Origin: Methanosaeta sp. PtaU1.Bin112
GTDB taxonomy: Archaea; Halobacteriota; Methanosarcinia; Methanotrichales; Methanotrichaceae
Assembly: GCA_002067705.1 (NCBI GenBank)
Contig: MVRL01000086.1
Coordinates: 62,001 to 126,000, forward strand
Direction of reading: 5' to 3'
DNA: 64,000 bases
In this document: positions 7,769 through 16,184 of the stretch, piece by piece
How positions within the stretch are numbered: the stretch's first letter is position 1
Layout of the letters: each line of letters starts with the position of its first letter
Position numbers and translations under genes: made by a program
The notes under the pieces: generated by a model
Databases searched by the model: none
Told to the model about the DNA's origin: nothing
What the model saw: only the letters and a program-made list of their open reading frames with translations

Positions 7769-8513
7769 CCCCTATCGCCTCATATGGTGCCTGGGATCGC
7801 TCCATCTCCTGCAACTTGCCTATGATCTTCTCCATCTCCTTGGCCCTCTCTTCCAGAGCCTGCATACCAACAGCAATGCCCAGAATGCGGCAGAGAATTC
7901 GCAGAACCTCGGAGGCTGCTTTTGGATCTACCAGATAGCCGGAGGTTACTCCCATCAGACAGACAACATCGATACCGCGCAATGCACCCATGCCCAGGAG
8001 CAATCCTGAGACGCCGATTATTCCACCGCCAGGCTCGTTCTCGTGAAAGATGACCTCTTTTTGTTTCATCTCTTCCACAAGCTCCACACTTGTGGCTGCA
8101 CCCATGACCGTCGGCTTGTCCACGAACTGTCCAGTGCCGTAACCACCCAGTGCATAGATCCTCTTTACATGGTAGCTCTGGGCAATATCCAGGAATATCT
8201 CGCAAAGCTCGTAATGTCCCTCATTGGTTGCGCTCTGATAGTCGCCGATGAGAATGAGCAGATCCGGCTCTCCCTCTTTGCCATGATAAGCGTAAATCTC
8301 ATTTCGGACCAGCTTGATGGTGCCGTCTGATTTTACCATCACCTGAGGAGGAAAATGAGGCGAATAGATCTCGATGATCTTCTCGGCTTTCAGCTCTTCC
8401 ACCATGTGATCGGCTACAAGCTTTCCCACGTGGCCCACACCCGGCAGACCTTCAACAAGAATCGGGTCCTTAAGGATTACTTCTTTGATACGGGAAACCA
8501 GGGTCTCTTTCAT
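7743..8513 (-). CDS. PAC2 family protein (proteasome-assembly-chaperone-like)
   Basis: A 256-residue PAC2-superfamily protein (PbaA/PbaB-like). The N-terminus LVEGLPGVGHVGKLVADHMV and the middle LLILIGDYQSATNEGHYELC are typical; GGGIIGVSGLLLGMGALRGI (about 165-185) is the conserved glycine-rich block. The last ~40 residues form a charged helix. In archaea these proteins assist or resemble proteasome assembly factors, though the exact role is unsettled. It overlaps Nop10 by ATGA and closes the L44e-S27e-aIF2-Nop10 operon, an arrangement common in Euryarchaeota. Confidence 0.88.
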   Translation of the reverse strand: MKETLVSRIKEVILKDPILVEGLPGVGHVGKLVADHMVEELKAEKIIEIYSPHFPPQVMVKSDGTIKLVRNEIYAYHGKEGEPDLLILIGDYQSATNEGHYELCEIFLDIAQSYHVKRIYALGGYGTGQFVDKPTVMGAATSVELVEEMKQKEVIFHENEPGGGIIGVSGLLLGMGALRGIDVVCLMGVTSGYLVDPKAASEVLRILCRILGIAVGMQALEERAKEMEKIIGKLQEMERSQAPYEAIGDEDLRYIG

Positions 8514-8671
8514 TTTGCCTCCAGGCCGAGAGCTCTCCGATACCTGCTGTAAGGGTCATCGGGAGAGAATCTGGCGGGCTTAGTAATGGCAGTATGGCCC
8601 CCACATACTGGACAGATATCCTTAAGGGTGTAGCGGCGGCAGGCCGTACACCTCAGGATTTTGCTTTTCAT
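8510..8671 (-). CDS. nop10: Ribosome biogenesis protein Nop10
   Basis: A 53-residue protein of H/ACA ribonucleoprotein particles, which guide pseudouridine formation in rRNA. The start MKSKILRCTACRRYTLKD, the zinc ribbon CTAC...CPVCGG, and FSPDDPYSRYRRALGLE are diagnostic. The start ATG (8669-8671) overlaps the aIF2-alpha stop by ATGA, and the stop overlaps the PAC2 start in the same way, so translation of the three genes is coupled. Confidence 0.95.
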   Translation of the reverse strand: MKSKILRCTACRRYTLKDICPVCGGHTAITKPARFSPDDPYSRYRRALGLEAK

Positions 8672-9441
8672 GCCTCTCGAAGGAAAGTGCCTTCCCCGCC
8701 GTGCTGTTCTATATATTTCACCACAGCCTGAGCTGACTTCTTGAGAACTGACTCGGCATGCTTGTAGTCCGGCGCAGTTACATGAATCCTATAGCGCGGC
8801 GCTCCAATATAGGTGATGAAGAGCGTAGCATCTTTGTCTTTTATGCGCTTGGCTTGTTTGAGGGCCTTCCTGATTACCTCTACACCGTCCGGAGCAGGAG
8901 AGGTAATATCCACATAGCCGCTTATATCAACCGATGGAATCTTGACATTATCCCTGGAGAGGCTCTCCAGAATCTTCAGGTCCTCTTCAGTCAGAACAGC
9001 ATCCTTAAGAGCATCGGCACCACTGATCGCCGCCTCTTCCATAGCCAGATAGAGGCTGTCGTAGGCTGCCACCAGAGCATCAGCGACACGCTTGACGTCC
9101 TCGGGGCGATCCTTGTAAGCCATCTCCAGCCATTTCCAGGCTTTCTGGTCTGCCTTCCACTCCTGAATCTTCTCGCGACGTTGATGCTCATTGACATCTT
9201 TAAGAGAAAGATCGATATGATGCCTGGAGGTATCCACATTCAATACCTTGCAGACTATCTTCTGCCCCTCTCGAACATGGTCGCGAATGTACTTGATCCA
9301 TCCGCTGGCCACTTCAGAGATGTGAATCAGGCCCTGCTTGCCGGCATACTCGTCCATAGAGACGAACGCCCCGAAGTCCACTACCTGAGTCACAGTGCAG
9401 ACGACCAGAGATCCGACCTCAGGCCAGCCCTCACGTTGCAT
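8668..9441 (-). CDS. eif2a: Translation initiation factor aIF2 alpha subunit
   Basis: The alpha subunit of the trimeric factor that delivers initiator Met-tRNA to the ribosome. Residues 10-85 are an S1/OB domain (VGSLVVCTVTQVVDFGAFVS, HISEVASGWIKYIRDHVREG), including the loop region where eukaryotes carry the regulatory Ser51. A helical domain (about 90-175) and the C-terminal alpha/beta domain (IRKALKQAKRIKDKDATLFI) follow. At 257 residues it is of usual archaeal length. Six bases separate it from S27e. Confidence 0.96.
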   Translation of the reverse strand: MQREGWPEVGSLVVCTVTQVVDFGAFVSMDEYAGKQGLIHISEVASGWIKYIRDHVREGQKIVCKVLNVDTSRHHIDLSLKDVNEHQRREKIQEWKADQKAWKWLEMAYKDRPEDVKRVADALVAAYDSLYLAMEEAAISGADALKDAVLTEEDLKILESLSRDNVKIPSVDISGYVDITSPAPDGVEVIRKALKQAKRIKDKDATLFITYIGAPRYRIHVTAPDYKHAESVLKKSAQAVVKYIEQHGGEGTFLREA

Positions 9442-9447
9442 TATTGA

Positions 9448-9615
9448 TCACTCTAAGACTTCTACGATGGTGGTCTTGATATCAGCCTTGCCGCCAGTGG
9501 GCTCAGCCAGAGTTCGCCCGCAGACCAGGCATTTGACAACCGTAGAGGCATGGGCGAATATTACCTGCTCGTTTTCGCAGTCGTTGCATTTTACTTTGAC
9601 GAACTTGCTTGGCAG
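9448..9615 (-). CDS. rps27e: 30S ribosomal protein S27e (probable CTG start)
   Basis: A zinc-ribbon protein of the small subunit: [20 protein letters not shown] with CNDC, then [18 protein letters not shown] and the ending VEVLE. In this frame there is no ATG, GTG or TTG anywhere upstream of the conserved core. The best start is CTG at 9615-9613, giving (M)PSKFVKVKC; it lies about six bases after GGTGGAGGG (9628-9620 region on the minus strand), an ideal Shine-Dalgarno spacing. ATA at 9621 is a second candidate. The 5' end overlaps nothing except two bases beyond the L44e stop. Confidence 0.9.
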   Translation of the reverse strand: MPSKFVKVKCNDCENEQVIFAHASTVVKCLVCGRTLAEPTGGKADIKTTIVEVLE

Positions 9616-9617
9616 AT

Positions 9618-9899
9618 CTATCCCTCCACCAGATCGAACTTGCCTGCCCTGAATCCCGGACGGTTATGGGCCTTCTTGCAGGTGCTGCAGCGGTAGCGCA
9701 GATTCAGCCTCTTGACCGGCTTGTCGCCACCGGGAACTTTAGAGAATTTGCCCTGATTTCCTATACCATTGGCCCGCGCCTTCTGCCTCGTGATATGGGT
9801 CAGCGAGGACGCCCGGCCTTTTCTCACTCTCTCCACAGTCTGAGGGGTATGCTTTTTGCAGAACGGACAATAAGCGTTAAGCTTTTTTGGCATCTTCAC
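9618..9899 (-). CDS. rpl44e: 50S ribosomal protein L44e
   Basis: A 93-residue zinc-binding protein of the large subunit near the E site. [20 protein letters not shown] contains the first CxxC pair; the second is [18 protein letters not shown]. Start is ATG 9899 (MKMPKK) or the ATG two codons later, which would match the usual MKMPKK/MPKK starts. It is the first gene of the L44e-S27e-aIF2-alpha-Nop10-PAC2 operon, and the end of its frame carries the purine-rich stretch that serves as ribosome-binding site for S27e. Confidence 0.96.
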   Translation of the reverse strand: MKMPKKLNAYCPFCKKHTPQTVERVRKGRASSLTHITRQKARANGIGNQGKFSKVPGGDKPVKRLNLRYRCSTCKKAHNRPGFRAGKFDLVEG

Positions 9900-9905
9900 A
9901 ATATA

Positions 9906-10472
9906 TCATCTCTTAATCTTCACTTCGGACGCTAAATTTTTGTTGCACAGATTTCTGGCGTGAACAGCCGGGAGCACAGCCACATCATCCTTCCCGAGAA
10001 GGTAATTTCTCCCGTCAACTCCCACGAACTGAGGAACACTATCCAGCAACCTCACAATCACGTATTCCCGAGGTATATCTTTCTTGCCCATTAAAGGCCT
10101 TTCGGTGTGAGCTACCTGAGCTAATATGGCCTCGCGTCCTGAGGCGATGGCCGAGAGCATCTGTCGGTAGATCTCCTCCTCTTCCTCGGTCATGCCTGGG
10201 AGGGCCTCCTCCCGGGAAGCTGATCTGGCGCTGCGCAGTGCTCTTCGGACTATCTTTTTCACCCTCTGGTCTATGAGCTTGCTAACGCTGTTCTTCTCGG
10301 CCTTGAGGGTATCCTGCAGAATCTGAGCCTCTACGCTGAATGGATCGGCGACCTCTGAGAGCTCCTGCCCGAGGCCAGCCAGATAGACACCTACCTGGTG
10401 GTAGAAGTCCCTATCCAGATGCTGAAGCTCAGCGGATTTGCGTTCCTCTCGGAGCGCATTGGCCATATCCAA
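9906..10472 (-). CDS. GINS complex subunit (Gins51/Gins15 type)
   Basis: Part of the archaeal replicative helicase complex (GINS with MCM and GAN/RecJ). The N-terminal helical A-domain covers about 1-110 (ERKSAELQHLDRDFYHQVGV is the typical beginning), and the small B-domain is C-terminal: REYVIVRLLDSVPQFVGVDG, then RNYLLGKDDVAVLPAVHARN. A C-terminal B-domain marks the Gins51 (Sld5/Psf1-like) type. It lies next to primase PriS, a conserved archaeal replication neighbourhood. Confidence 0.88.
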   Translation of the reverse strand: MDMANALREERKSAELQHLDRDFYHQVGVYLAGLGQELSEVADPFSVEAQILQDTLKAEKNSVSKLIDQRVKKIVRRALRSARSASREEALPGMTEEEEEIYRQMLSAIASGREAILAQVAHTERPLMGKKDIPREYVIVRLLDSVPQFVGVDGRNYLLGKDDVAVLPAVHARNLCNKNLASEVKIKR

Positions 10473-10537
10473 TTCTTACACCTTCATGCCTTGTGCGCCT
10501 GTGCGGGCCAGATATCTGAGATCAAATAATATATAGA

Positions 10538-11782
10538 TTAATGCTTTGTGCGAGCTTCTGCTACCCCCCGCGCCATGAGAAAGACCGCGACGCTAGAAGG
10601 AAGCTCCTCAGGCCCCTCCTCCAGATGGAAGCTCTCGCCCAGCATCTGAGTCTTGAATGGCTTAAGGATCTGCACGGGGACCGGCTCCCGCCCGAAGACC
10701 ACGGCATCTTGCAGGGGATCAAAGTCCGGGAGGTCGCGCATAGAGAGCGGCGTCACGCGCATTCCCGAGCCCCCATGCAGGCTGCCGGGACAGCGGATCA
10801 GCCGGCGGACGTCGGCGGTCACCGGCTCATCGGTTTCGCCGCGCTCGTCATCCAGATTGAAGCCCACCTTCACTCCCTCGCTGTCCAGGAACTCGACCAG
10901 AAGCAGCTTCCAGATCGCCGCACTGCCTTTGAAGAGATCCAGATTTCCCCTGGAGATCTCATCCAGGACTTTAGGGGCCTGCAGGCTTCTGTAAAAACTG
11001 GCTGACCTTTTCGGTCCGATGCCTTTCCGTTTTGATAGAACTGCGATTGCATCTGCTTCGTTCAGGCTGCGCAGGTCTTTCACAAAGGAGAGGATGGCGG
11101 AATTGATCCGTCCCCCCCAGCCTGCTGCGCCAGCTGAGGGCGCACGCAGCCGAAAAGCCCGATCCTTTCCCCAGTCGCCTTCCATAGGAGCCATGTGAAT
11201 GAACCGGTCCATTGCCAGGCCCCGGCCCGCCAGGTAGTCCACGATCTCACGCCGCTCGTCGCCGCCCAGACTGAAGATGCGCGGGTCCCGGACGTGAATA
11301 TGATAGCCTCTTCCCCCGGAAAAGACCACGCTCATTCTGTCCTCGGAAAATCCAAAATCGGCTGTAAGAAACCCCAGCAGCTTCTGCGTCTCCTTCTTTA
11401 CCAGGCTCAGCATCTCGCTGTAGCTCTTGGGCGCATTTCGGAGGTGATCGGCGTCCAGGTCGAAGATGAGGTCAGCGCCCTGCCAGAGCTTCTCTTTCAT
11501 GGTGGGCGCGCCGGGCCGCTGATAGTAAGCAGCAGAGTGGTAGACGTGACGCGGCACCATGGCCCGCACATAATCGATAAGCTCGCCCGGGGAGAAGAAG
11601 GACTTATGCCGGCGCATGCCGGTGTCGTCGAAGAAGAGAAAGCCCCACTCGCGCGAAGCGAGGCTGGGCGGCGCGTCCAGGGAGGAAGCGAGGTAATAGC
11701 TCCGGAACCTTGAGACCAGGAAGTTATAGGTCAGTGCGTTCAGGGTCCCACCGCCCGTAAACCTCTGGTCGGCGATCGGCAA
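10538..11782 (-). CDS. priS: DNA primase small (catalytic) subunit
   Basis: The archaeo-eukaryotic primase catalytic subunit, making RNA primers together with PriL. The catalytic acidic motif is LIFDLDADHL (about residues 103-112); SVVFSGGRGYHIHVRD (about 157-172) is the conserved SGGRGxH nucleotide-binding block; VRRLIRCPGSLHGGSGMRVT is a third conserved segment. From ATG 11782 it has 414 residues and overlaps the nitrilase gene by 59 bases. Homologues usually begin at about the residue here read as LNALTYNFLVSRFRSYY, encoded from a CTG at 11743, so the true start may be that CTG. Confidence 0.95.
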   Translation of the reverse strand: MPIADQRFTGGGTLNALTYNFLVSRFRSYYLASSLDAPPSLASREWGFLFFDDTGMRRHKSFFSPGELIDYVRAMVPRHVYHSAAYYQRPGAPTMKEKLWQGADLIFDLDADHLRNAPKSYSEMLSLVKKETQKLLGFLTADFGFSEDRMSVVFSGGRGYHIHVRDPRIFSLGGDERREIVDYLAGRGLAMDRFIHMAPMEGDWGKDRAFRLRAPSAGAAGWGGRINSAILSFVKDLRSLNEADAIAVLSKRKGIGPKRSASFYRSLQAPKVLDEISRGNLDLFKGSAAIWKLLLVEFLDSEGVKVGFNLDDERGETDEPVTADVRRLIRCPGSLHGGSGMRVTPLSMRDLPDFDPLQDAVVFGREPVPVQILKPFKTQMLGESFHLEEGPEELPSSVAVFLMARGVAEARTKH

Positions 11783-12494
11783 AGCAGGGAACTTCGCGAC
11801 GGAACTGATCCCGATCTGCCAGGTCTATGTCGGCCAGGATGGCCGCCTGCCCGGATCCGGCTTCAGCCAGTACCCGACCACGGGAGTCGATTATCAACGA
11901 TCCGCCCCCCGCTGCCCAGTTGCAGGCCAGATGCGGCATCTGATTCTCTATCGCCCGGGCTATGGCCAGGGCGCGCCATTGATCCCGGCGGAGCGCAGGA
12001 AACTGGGCCACCGTGACCAGGAAGTCTGCGCCCTGGAGAGCAAGGGAGCGCGCCATCTCTGGAAAGCGCAGGTCGTAGCAGATCTGTAGCCCCACCCGGC
12101 CCCACTTCGTGGCCACGGGTGAGATGAATTCTCCGCCATTAAAATGCACCTTCTCCTCACCAAAGGGGTGAATCTTGGGACGAATCTGCAAACGGTTTCC
12201 TTCAAGACAGAAGCCCAGGTTAAGCCGGCCATTGCGCAGCGAGCCGAGGAAAATGCAATTGTGCTCGCGGGTCAGAGCCCAGAAGGGATCAAACGAGGAA
12301 TAGGGCGGCAAGTCTTGTGCAGCTGGGGTGGATTGCAGGGCGGGCTCATAGCAAAAGCCGGTCAGAAATAGCTCAGGAAAGACCAGGATCTCCGCCCCTT
12401 TTACCAGGGCGGCGCCAGCCATCTGCAGCGCTCGGGAGAGGTTTTCTTCAATTTTACAGGGCTCAACCTGAAGCTGAAGGCATGCAGCTCGCAT
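11724..12494 (-). CDS. Carbon-nitrogen hydrolase (nitrilase superfamily)
   Basis: A 256-residue amidase of the nitrilase superfamily. The Glu-Lys-Cys triad is visible: E41 in LVFPELFLTGF, K107 in RPKIHPFGEEK, and C139 in VGLQICYDLRFPE. The size and the RFPEMARSLALQGADFLV motif resemble Nit2/omega-amidase and related metabolite-repair enzymes, so hydrolysis of a small amide such as 2-oxoglutaramate is a reasonable guess. It starts 67 bases from the divergent channel gene and overlaps priS. Confidence 0.88.
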   Translation of the reverse strand: MRAACLQLQVEPCKIEENLSRALQMAGAALVKGAEILVFPELFLTGFCYEPALQSTPAAQDLPPYSSFDPFWALTREHNCIFLGSLRNGRLNLGFCLEGNRLQIRPKIHPFGEEKVHFNGGEFISPVATKWGRVGLQICYDLRFPEMARSLALQGADFLVTVAQFPALRRDQWRALAIARAIENQMPHLACNWAAGGGSLIIDSRGRVLAEAGSGQAAILADIDLADRDQFRREVPCFADRRPEVYGRWDPERTDL

Positions 12495-12561
12495 AATAAA
12501 AATAGGGCAAGTTCGGATATATTAAGATAGACATTGCAGGACCAGATCGAAGAGTGGTTTC

Positions 12562-13362
12562 ATGGCCAAGAGCACCAAGACCCGCATTTACGAGATTCTC
12601 GAGCCGGACAATCCCTACGACAGGACCGCAGAGGCTGTAAACCTCTTCATGCTGGTTCTCGTAATCCTCAATGTCGCCGCCGTTGTCCTGGAGACGGTGG
12701 AGAGCATTTATTCGGCCCACCGAGAGCTGTTCCATCTCTTTTCCGATATATCGGTGATAATATTTTCCATAGAGTACATCCTTCGCCTCTGGTCCTGCGA
12801 TGTGGACGACAGATACAGCCGTCCGATCTCAGGAAGGATTCGCTTCGCTTTGGCGCCACTGTCCCTGATAGACCTCATGGTGATATTGCCCGCCTACGTT
12901 GCCCTTGTCTTTCCCGCAGATCATATTCTCCTGCGAAGCCTTCGCGTGCTCTGGACGATCCGGCTGCTCAAACTCAGCCGCTACTCAAAGTCCCTGCAGA
13001 CCATAATGGATGTGATCTCCGCCCAGAAGCGGGAGCTTTTCATGAGCTTTTCGGCAATCGGCTTTTTCATGGTGCTCTCATCGACCTTGATCTATTTTCT
13101 GGAGCACGATGCTCAGCCCCAGCACTTCCCAGACATCCCCGCGACCATGTGGTGGGCGGTCTTGACCATGACCACCGTAGGAGAGAATTACTATCCGGTG
13201 ACTCCGATGGGAAAGGTCGTGGGCGCATTGATCATCATCCTGGGAGTGGCCACCTTCGCTCTGCCCACCTCCATCCTCACCTCTGGCTTTGTAGAGGAGC
13301 TTGAGAAGCGTCGAGAGGAAAGGGAAGCTGCCAGGAGAGAAGAGACGGAGGATGGACCCTGA
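12562..13362 (+). CDS. Voltage-gated-type ion channel with altered selectivity filter
   Basis: A six-helix ion-channel subunit of 266 residues: S1 about 27-50, S2 about 58-76, S3 about 95-115, S4 with spaced arginines (LLRSLRVLWTIRLLKLSRYS), S5 about 155-178, pore loop, S6 about 215-240, and a basic C-terminal coil. The filter reads TTVGENYY (T204-Y211) instead of the potassium signature TVGYGD found in the paralogue immediately downstream. Loss of the second Gly and gain of Glu208 suggest changed ion selectivity. Both genes point the same way with 37 bases between, so they may form one operon or mixed channels. Confidence 0.85.
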   Translation: MAKSTKTRIYEILEPDNPYDRTAEAVNLFMLVLVILNVAAVVLETVESIYSAHRELFHLFSDISVIIFSIEYILRLWSCDVDDRYSRPISGRIRFALAPLSLIDLMVILPAYVALVFPADHILLRSLRVLWTIRLLKLSRYSKSLQTIMDVISAQKRELFMSFSAIGFFMVLSSTLIYFLEHDAQPQHFPDIPATMWWAVLTMTTVGENYYPVTPMGKVVGALIIILGVATFALPTSILTSGFVEELEKRREEREAARREETEDGP

Positions 13363-13399
13363 GAGGGCTCAGAAAAGAGCTTAAATCCATAAAAAGCGC

Positions 13400-14245
13400 T
13401 TGGCACGTTTTGAGATGAATACAAGCCTCAAGAAGCGGATCTTCGGCATATTGGAGCCGGGAGATGAAGACAGCAAGTACTTCGATCCATTCATAATGGC
13501 ATTGATATCATTGAACGTACTGGCTGTGGTCCTGGAGACAGTGGATTGGCTCAATGCCAGCTATGGATGGCTCTTTCATGCCTTTGATATCTTTTCCGTC
13601 GCCGTCTTCACGGTCGAATACATTCTGCGCGCCTGGAGCTGCACTGAGAATCCCAGGTTCAAAGCGCCCGTTTCCGGAAGGCTGCGCTACCTGATCACGC
13701 CCATGGCGATCATTGATCTGCTGGCCATACTGCCTTTTTACCTGCCGTTCGTCATCCCGGACCTGCGCTTCATTCGAGCCCTGCGCCTCTTCCGTCTCTT
13801 CCGGATACTCAAGCTGGCCAGGTATTCCGATGCCCTGAAGACATTTGCCGAAGTTCTGAATCTGAAGAGGGAAGAGCTGGGTGTGACGCTATTTGCCACT
13901 CTGATTATGCTCACTGTCGCATCCAGCATGGTTTATGAAGCTGAGAATGCCGTCCAGCCAGAGGCTTTTGCGAGCATTCCCGATGCCATGTGGTGGGGGG
14001 TGGTCACCCTGACCACGGTGGGCTATGGAGATATCTATCCCAAGACGCCCCTGGGAAAGTTCATCGGCTCTTTTGTGGTGATCGCAGGTGTCGGCCTGTT
14101 TGCCCTTCCCGCAGGCATTCTGGCCTCGGGATTCAATGAGGTGCTGCAGAGAAGAAAAGAGAAAAAGAGGAAGAGGATGATCTGCCCGCACTGCCACAGG
14201 TACATAGGCGATTATGTGATGATGAAGGAAGAGGAAGACGAGTGA
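13400..14245 (+). CDS. Voltage-gated potassium channel, six-helix type
   Basis: Paralogue of the preceding gene with the same beginning (KKRIFGILEPGDED) and a canonical filter TTVGYGDIYP (T205-G210 core). S4 is arginine-rich (LRFIRALRLFRLFRILKLAR). After S6 (about 225-245) a basic segment leads to CPHCHRYIGDYV, a single CxxC knuckle that the upstream paralogue lacks and that may bind metal with a partner subunit. The frame opens at TTG 13400; ATG 13415 is an equally possible start. An A/T stretch (ttaaatccataaaa, 13381-13394) could be a TATA element of its own. Confidence 0.9.
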   Translation: MARFEMNTSLKKRIFGILEPGDEDSKYFDPFIMALISLNVLAVVLETVDWLNASYGWLFHAFDIFSVAVFTVEYILRAWSCTENPRFKAPVSGRLRYLITPMAIIDLLAILPFYLPFVIPDLRFIRALRLFRLFRILKLARYSDALKTFAEVLNLKREELGVTLFATLIMLTVASSMVYEAENAVQPEAFASIPDAMWWGVVTLTTVGYGDIYPKTPLGKFIGSFVVIAGVGLFALPAGILASGFNEVLQRRKEKKRKRMICPHCHRYIGDYVMMKEEEDE

Positions 14246-14288
14246 GAATAATATATTGATAATAGTCCAATCCGTCTGAGGTGAGATA

Positions 14289-14465
14289 ATGAAGGCGTCT
14301 CAAGATATCGCTAAGATCCAGCTCACGGAAGAGTTCAGGATCTGCCCCAAATGCGGCTACGAGCTGGGATTTCACAGCTCTTTTCAGCGGGATGAGAACG
14401 GCTACAGGATCATCCTCATCTGCCCGGAGTGCGGAGCGAGGTACGATGTGGGATGGAGAATGTGA
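14289..14465 (+). CDS. Small zinc-ribbon protein
   Basis: A 58-residue protein with two CxxC knuckles: FRICPKCGYELGF and LICPECGARYDVGW, forming a zinc ribbon. A strong ribosome-binding site (GAGGTGAG, 14279-14286 region) precedes the ATG. Its stop codon overlaps the ATG of the HNH gene (TGATG), suggesting translational coupling. Function unknown; similar small ribbons often bind nucleic acid. Confidence 0.7.
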   Translation: MKASQDIAKIQLTEEFRICPKCGYELGFHSSFQRDENGYRIILICPECGARYDVGWRM

Positions 14466-15163
14466 TGGCTGCATTTACGACTGCTGAATACATGGCGGCC
14501 CTCAGCAGACTTCAGATAGCACCGCATCACTTGAAAATGCTACAAGCTAATTACTATGCGCCTGGTAAGACTATAACTGCAACGACGATGGCTAAAATAA
14601 TGGGGTATCAAAATTATAATGCCGCCAACCTGCATTATGGAAAATTGGGCAGACTCATCGGTCAAGAGCTTCATTGGATCCCGCTCCCAAAATTCGCGGT
14701 CAATGTCTTGGTAGACTTTGACAAGCCAGGACAGGAATGGCTGTGGATCATGAAACCAGGAGTATCTGAAGCTCTAGAGAAGCTTGGTCTTGTAGGCGAA
14801 GAAGTACCCACCATTCCTGAAGAGATAAATGAAGCAGAACCCATTTTTGAAGGTGCACTGAAAAAAGTTATCGTCAATGCTTACGAGCGCAGCAACGCGG
14901 CAAGAGCAAAATGTCTTCATCACTATGGCTGCAAATGTGTAGTATGCGGAGCGATCCTATCAGAGATTTATGGTGAGATCGCACAGGGTTTTATTCATGT
15001 ACATCATACAAAGCAACTTTCAGAAGTAAATGCCAAGTATCAAGTAGATCCTATATCTGACCTCCGACCTGTTTGCCCAACATGCCACGCAGTAATACAT
15101 CTAAGGAAAACTCCGTATTCAATAGAAGAAGTCAAACAACTTATGCAAGCTCAGAAAAAGTAA
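14465..15163 (+). CDS. HNH endonuclease domain protein (McrA/ScoMcrA-like)
   Basis: A 232-residue protein with a C-terminal HNH nuclease. The nuclease part has ARAKCLHHYGCKCVVCGAIL (zinc Cys pair), then FIHVHHTKQLSE (catalytic His pair) and SDLRPVCPTCHAVIHLRKTP (second zinc pair and final His), the usual layout of type IV-like methyl-directed restriction enzymes. The N-terminal ~110 residues are of unknown fold and could recognise DNA. The start ATG 14465 overlaps the stop of the zinc-ribbon gene; the frame also extends 12 codons upstream but into that gene. Its base composition is visibly more A/T-rich than its neighbours, suggesting transfer. Confidence 0.75.
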   Translation: MAAFTTAEYMAALSRLQIAPHHLKMLQANYYAPGKTITATTMAKIMGYQNYNAANLHYGKLGRLIGQELHWIPLPKFAVNVLVDFDKPGQEWLWIMKPGVSEALEKLGLVGEEVPTIPEEINEAEPIFEGALKKVIVNAYERSNAARAKCLHHYGCKCVVCGAILSEIYGEIAQGFIHVHHTKQLSEVNAKYQVDPISDLRPVCPTCHAVIHLRKTPYSIEEVKQLMQAQKK

Positions 15164-15209
15164 ACTACATCAAATCCAGTCTCAAATACGGATATTTCGG
15201 AGAATAAAC

Positions 15210-16184
15210 ATGGACAACAACTTGAAAACCCTCGCCGCGAAGGCAAAGACCTTTGCGCCCGAGATGATGCAGCCCCCTTACAGCGGCATCACCACCTTTT
15301 TCGGTGCACCATGCCAGCGGGAGACGAGCGGCCTGGACATTGCCCTGGTGGGCGTTCCCTTCGACCTGGGGGTCACCAACCGCAGCGGCACCCGCATGGG
15401 GCCGCGAGAGATCAGAAACCAGTCCCGTCTGGTGGGAGTCTACAACCATTACAGCCGCATGTCGCCCTTTGCCGACTGCCGCGTGGCTGATTTAGGGGAC
15501 GTTCCGTTTCAGACCACATATGACCTGAAAGAGGCCCAATCTGACATCGAATCATTCTACAGGAGGATCTCATCGGCCGGTGCGCTGGCCATCTCCGCCG
15601 GGGGAGATCACTCCATAACCTATCCCATTCTCAAGGGCCTCGCCCCAAAGGAGAAGGTCGGGCTCATTCATTTCGATTCTCATTGCGACACCTCTCCCCC
15701 CTTTCACGGAAGCGGATTGCATCACGGCTGCCCCATGAGAAATGCGGTCGAAGCGGGGCTTGTCGACCCGGAGCGCACCCTGCAGATCGGCATTCGCGGC
15801 ACAGCAGAGCTGCTCTGGCAGTTCTCATATGATAGCGGAATCAGGGTAATTCACATCGAGGAGCTTTACGAGCTGGGGATCAGGAAGGTCATCTCCGAAA
15901 TCAGAAACCGGGTGGGTGACGGTCCGGTCTACATCTCCTTTGACATCGACTGCCTGGACCCGGCCTTTGCCCCGGGCACAGGAACCCCGGTGGTGGGAGG
16001 CATGAGCAGCTTTGAGGCCTTGCAGCTCCTGCGGGGCCTGTACGGGCTGCGCGTCATCGGCGGAGATCTGGTGGAGGTTGCGCCGCCCTATGACTGCGGC
16101 GGGATTACGGCCCTGGCGGGGGCGACGATCATGTTTGAGATCCTCTGCCTGGCGGCGGCGTCCCGGTCAGGTGCGGCAAAGTAA
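15210..16184 (+). CDS. speB: Agmatinase/ureohydrolase family enzyme
   Basis: A manganese ureohydrolase of 324 residues, probably splitting agmatine into putrescine and urea. Metal ligands are complete: GGDHSITYPI (His), IHFDSHCDTSPP (Asp-His-Asp block) and SFDIDCLDPAFAPGTGTP (Asp-x-Asp). The long HGSGLHHGCPMRNAVEAGLV segment also occurs in guanidinobutyrase and guanidinopropionase types, so the exact guanidino substrate is open. The window also holds a pyruvoyl arginine decarboxylase homologue, but that one looks exported. Confidence 0.85.
   Translation: MDNNLKTLAAKAKTFAPEMMQPPYSGITTFFGAPCQRETSGLDIALVGVPFDLGVTNRSGTRMGPREIRNQSRLVGVYNHYSRMSPFADCRVADLGDVPFQTTYDLKEAQSDIESFYRRISSAGALAISAGGDHSITYPILKGLAPKEKVGLIHFDSHCDTSPPFHGSGLHHGCPMRNAVEAGLVDPERTLQIGIRGTAELLWQFSYDSGIRVIHIEELYELGIRKVISEIRNRVGDGPVYISFDIDCLDPAFAPGTGTPVVGGMSSFEALQLLRGLYGLRVIGGDLVEVAPPYDCGGITALAGATIMFEILCLAAASRSGAAK

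Noticed and set aside
12534-13304. 256-codon + strand frame overlapping the first channel gene
   Set aside because: His/Arg/Pro-rich shadow of the channel gene in another frame.
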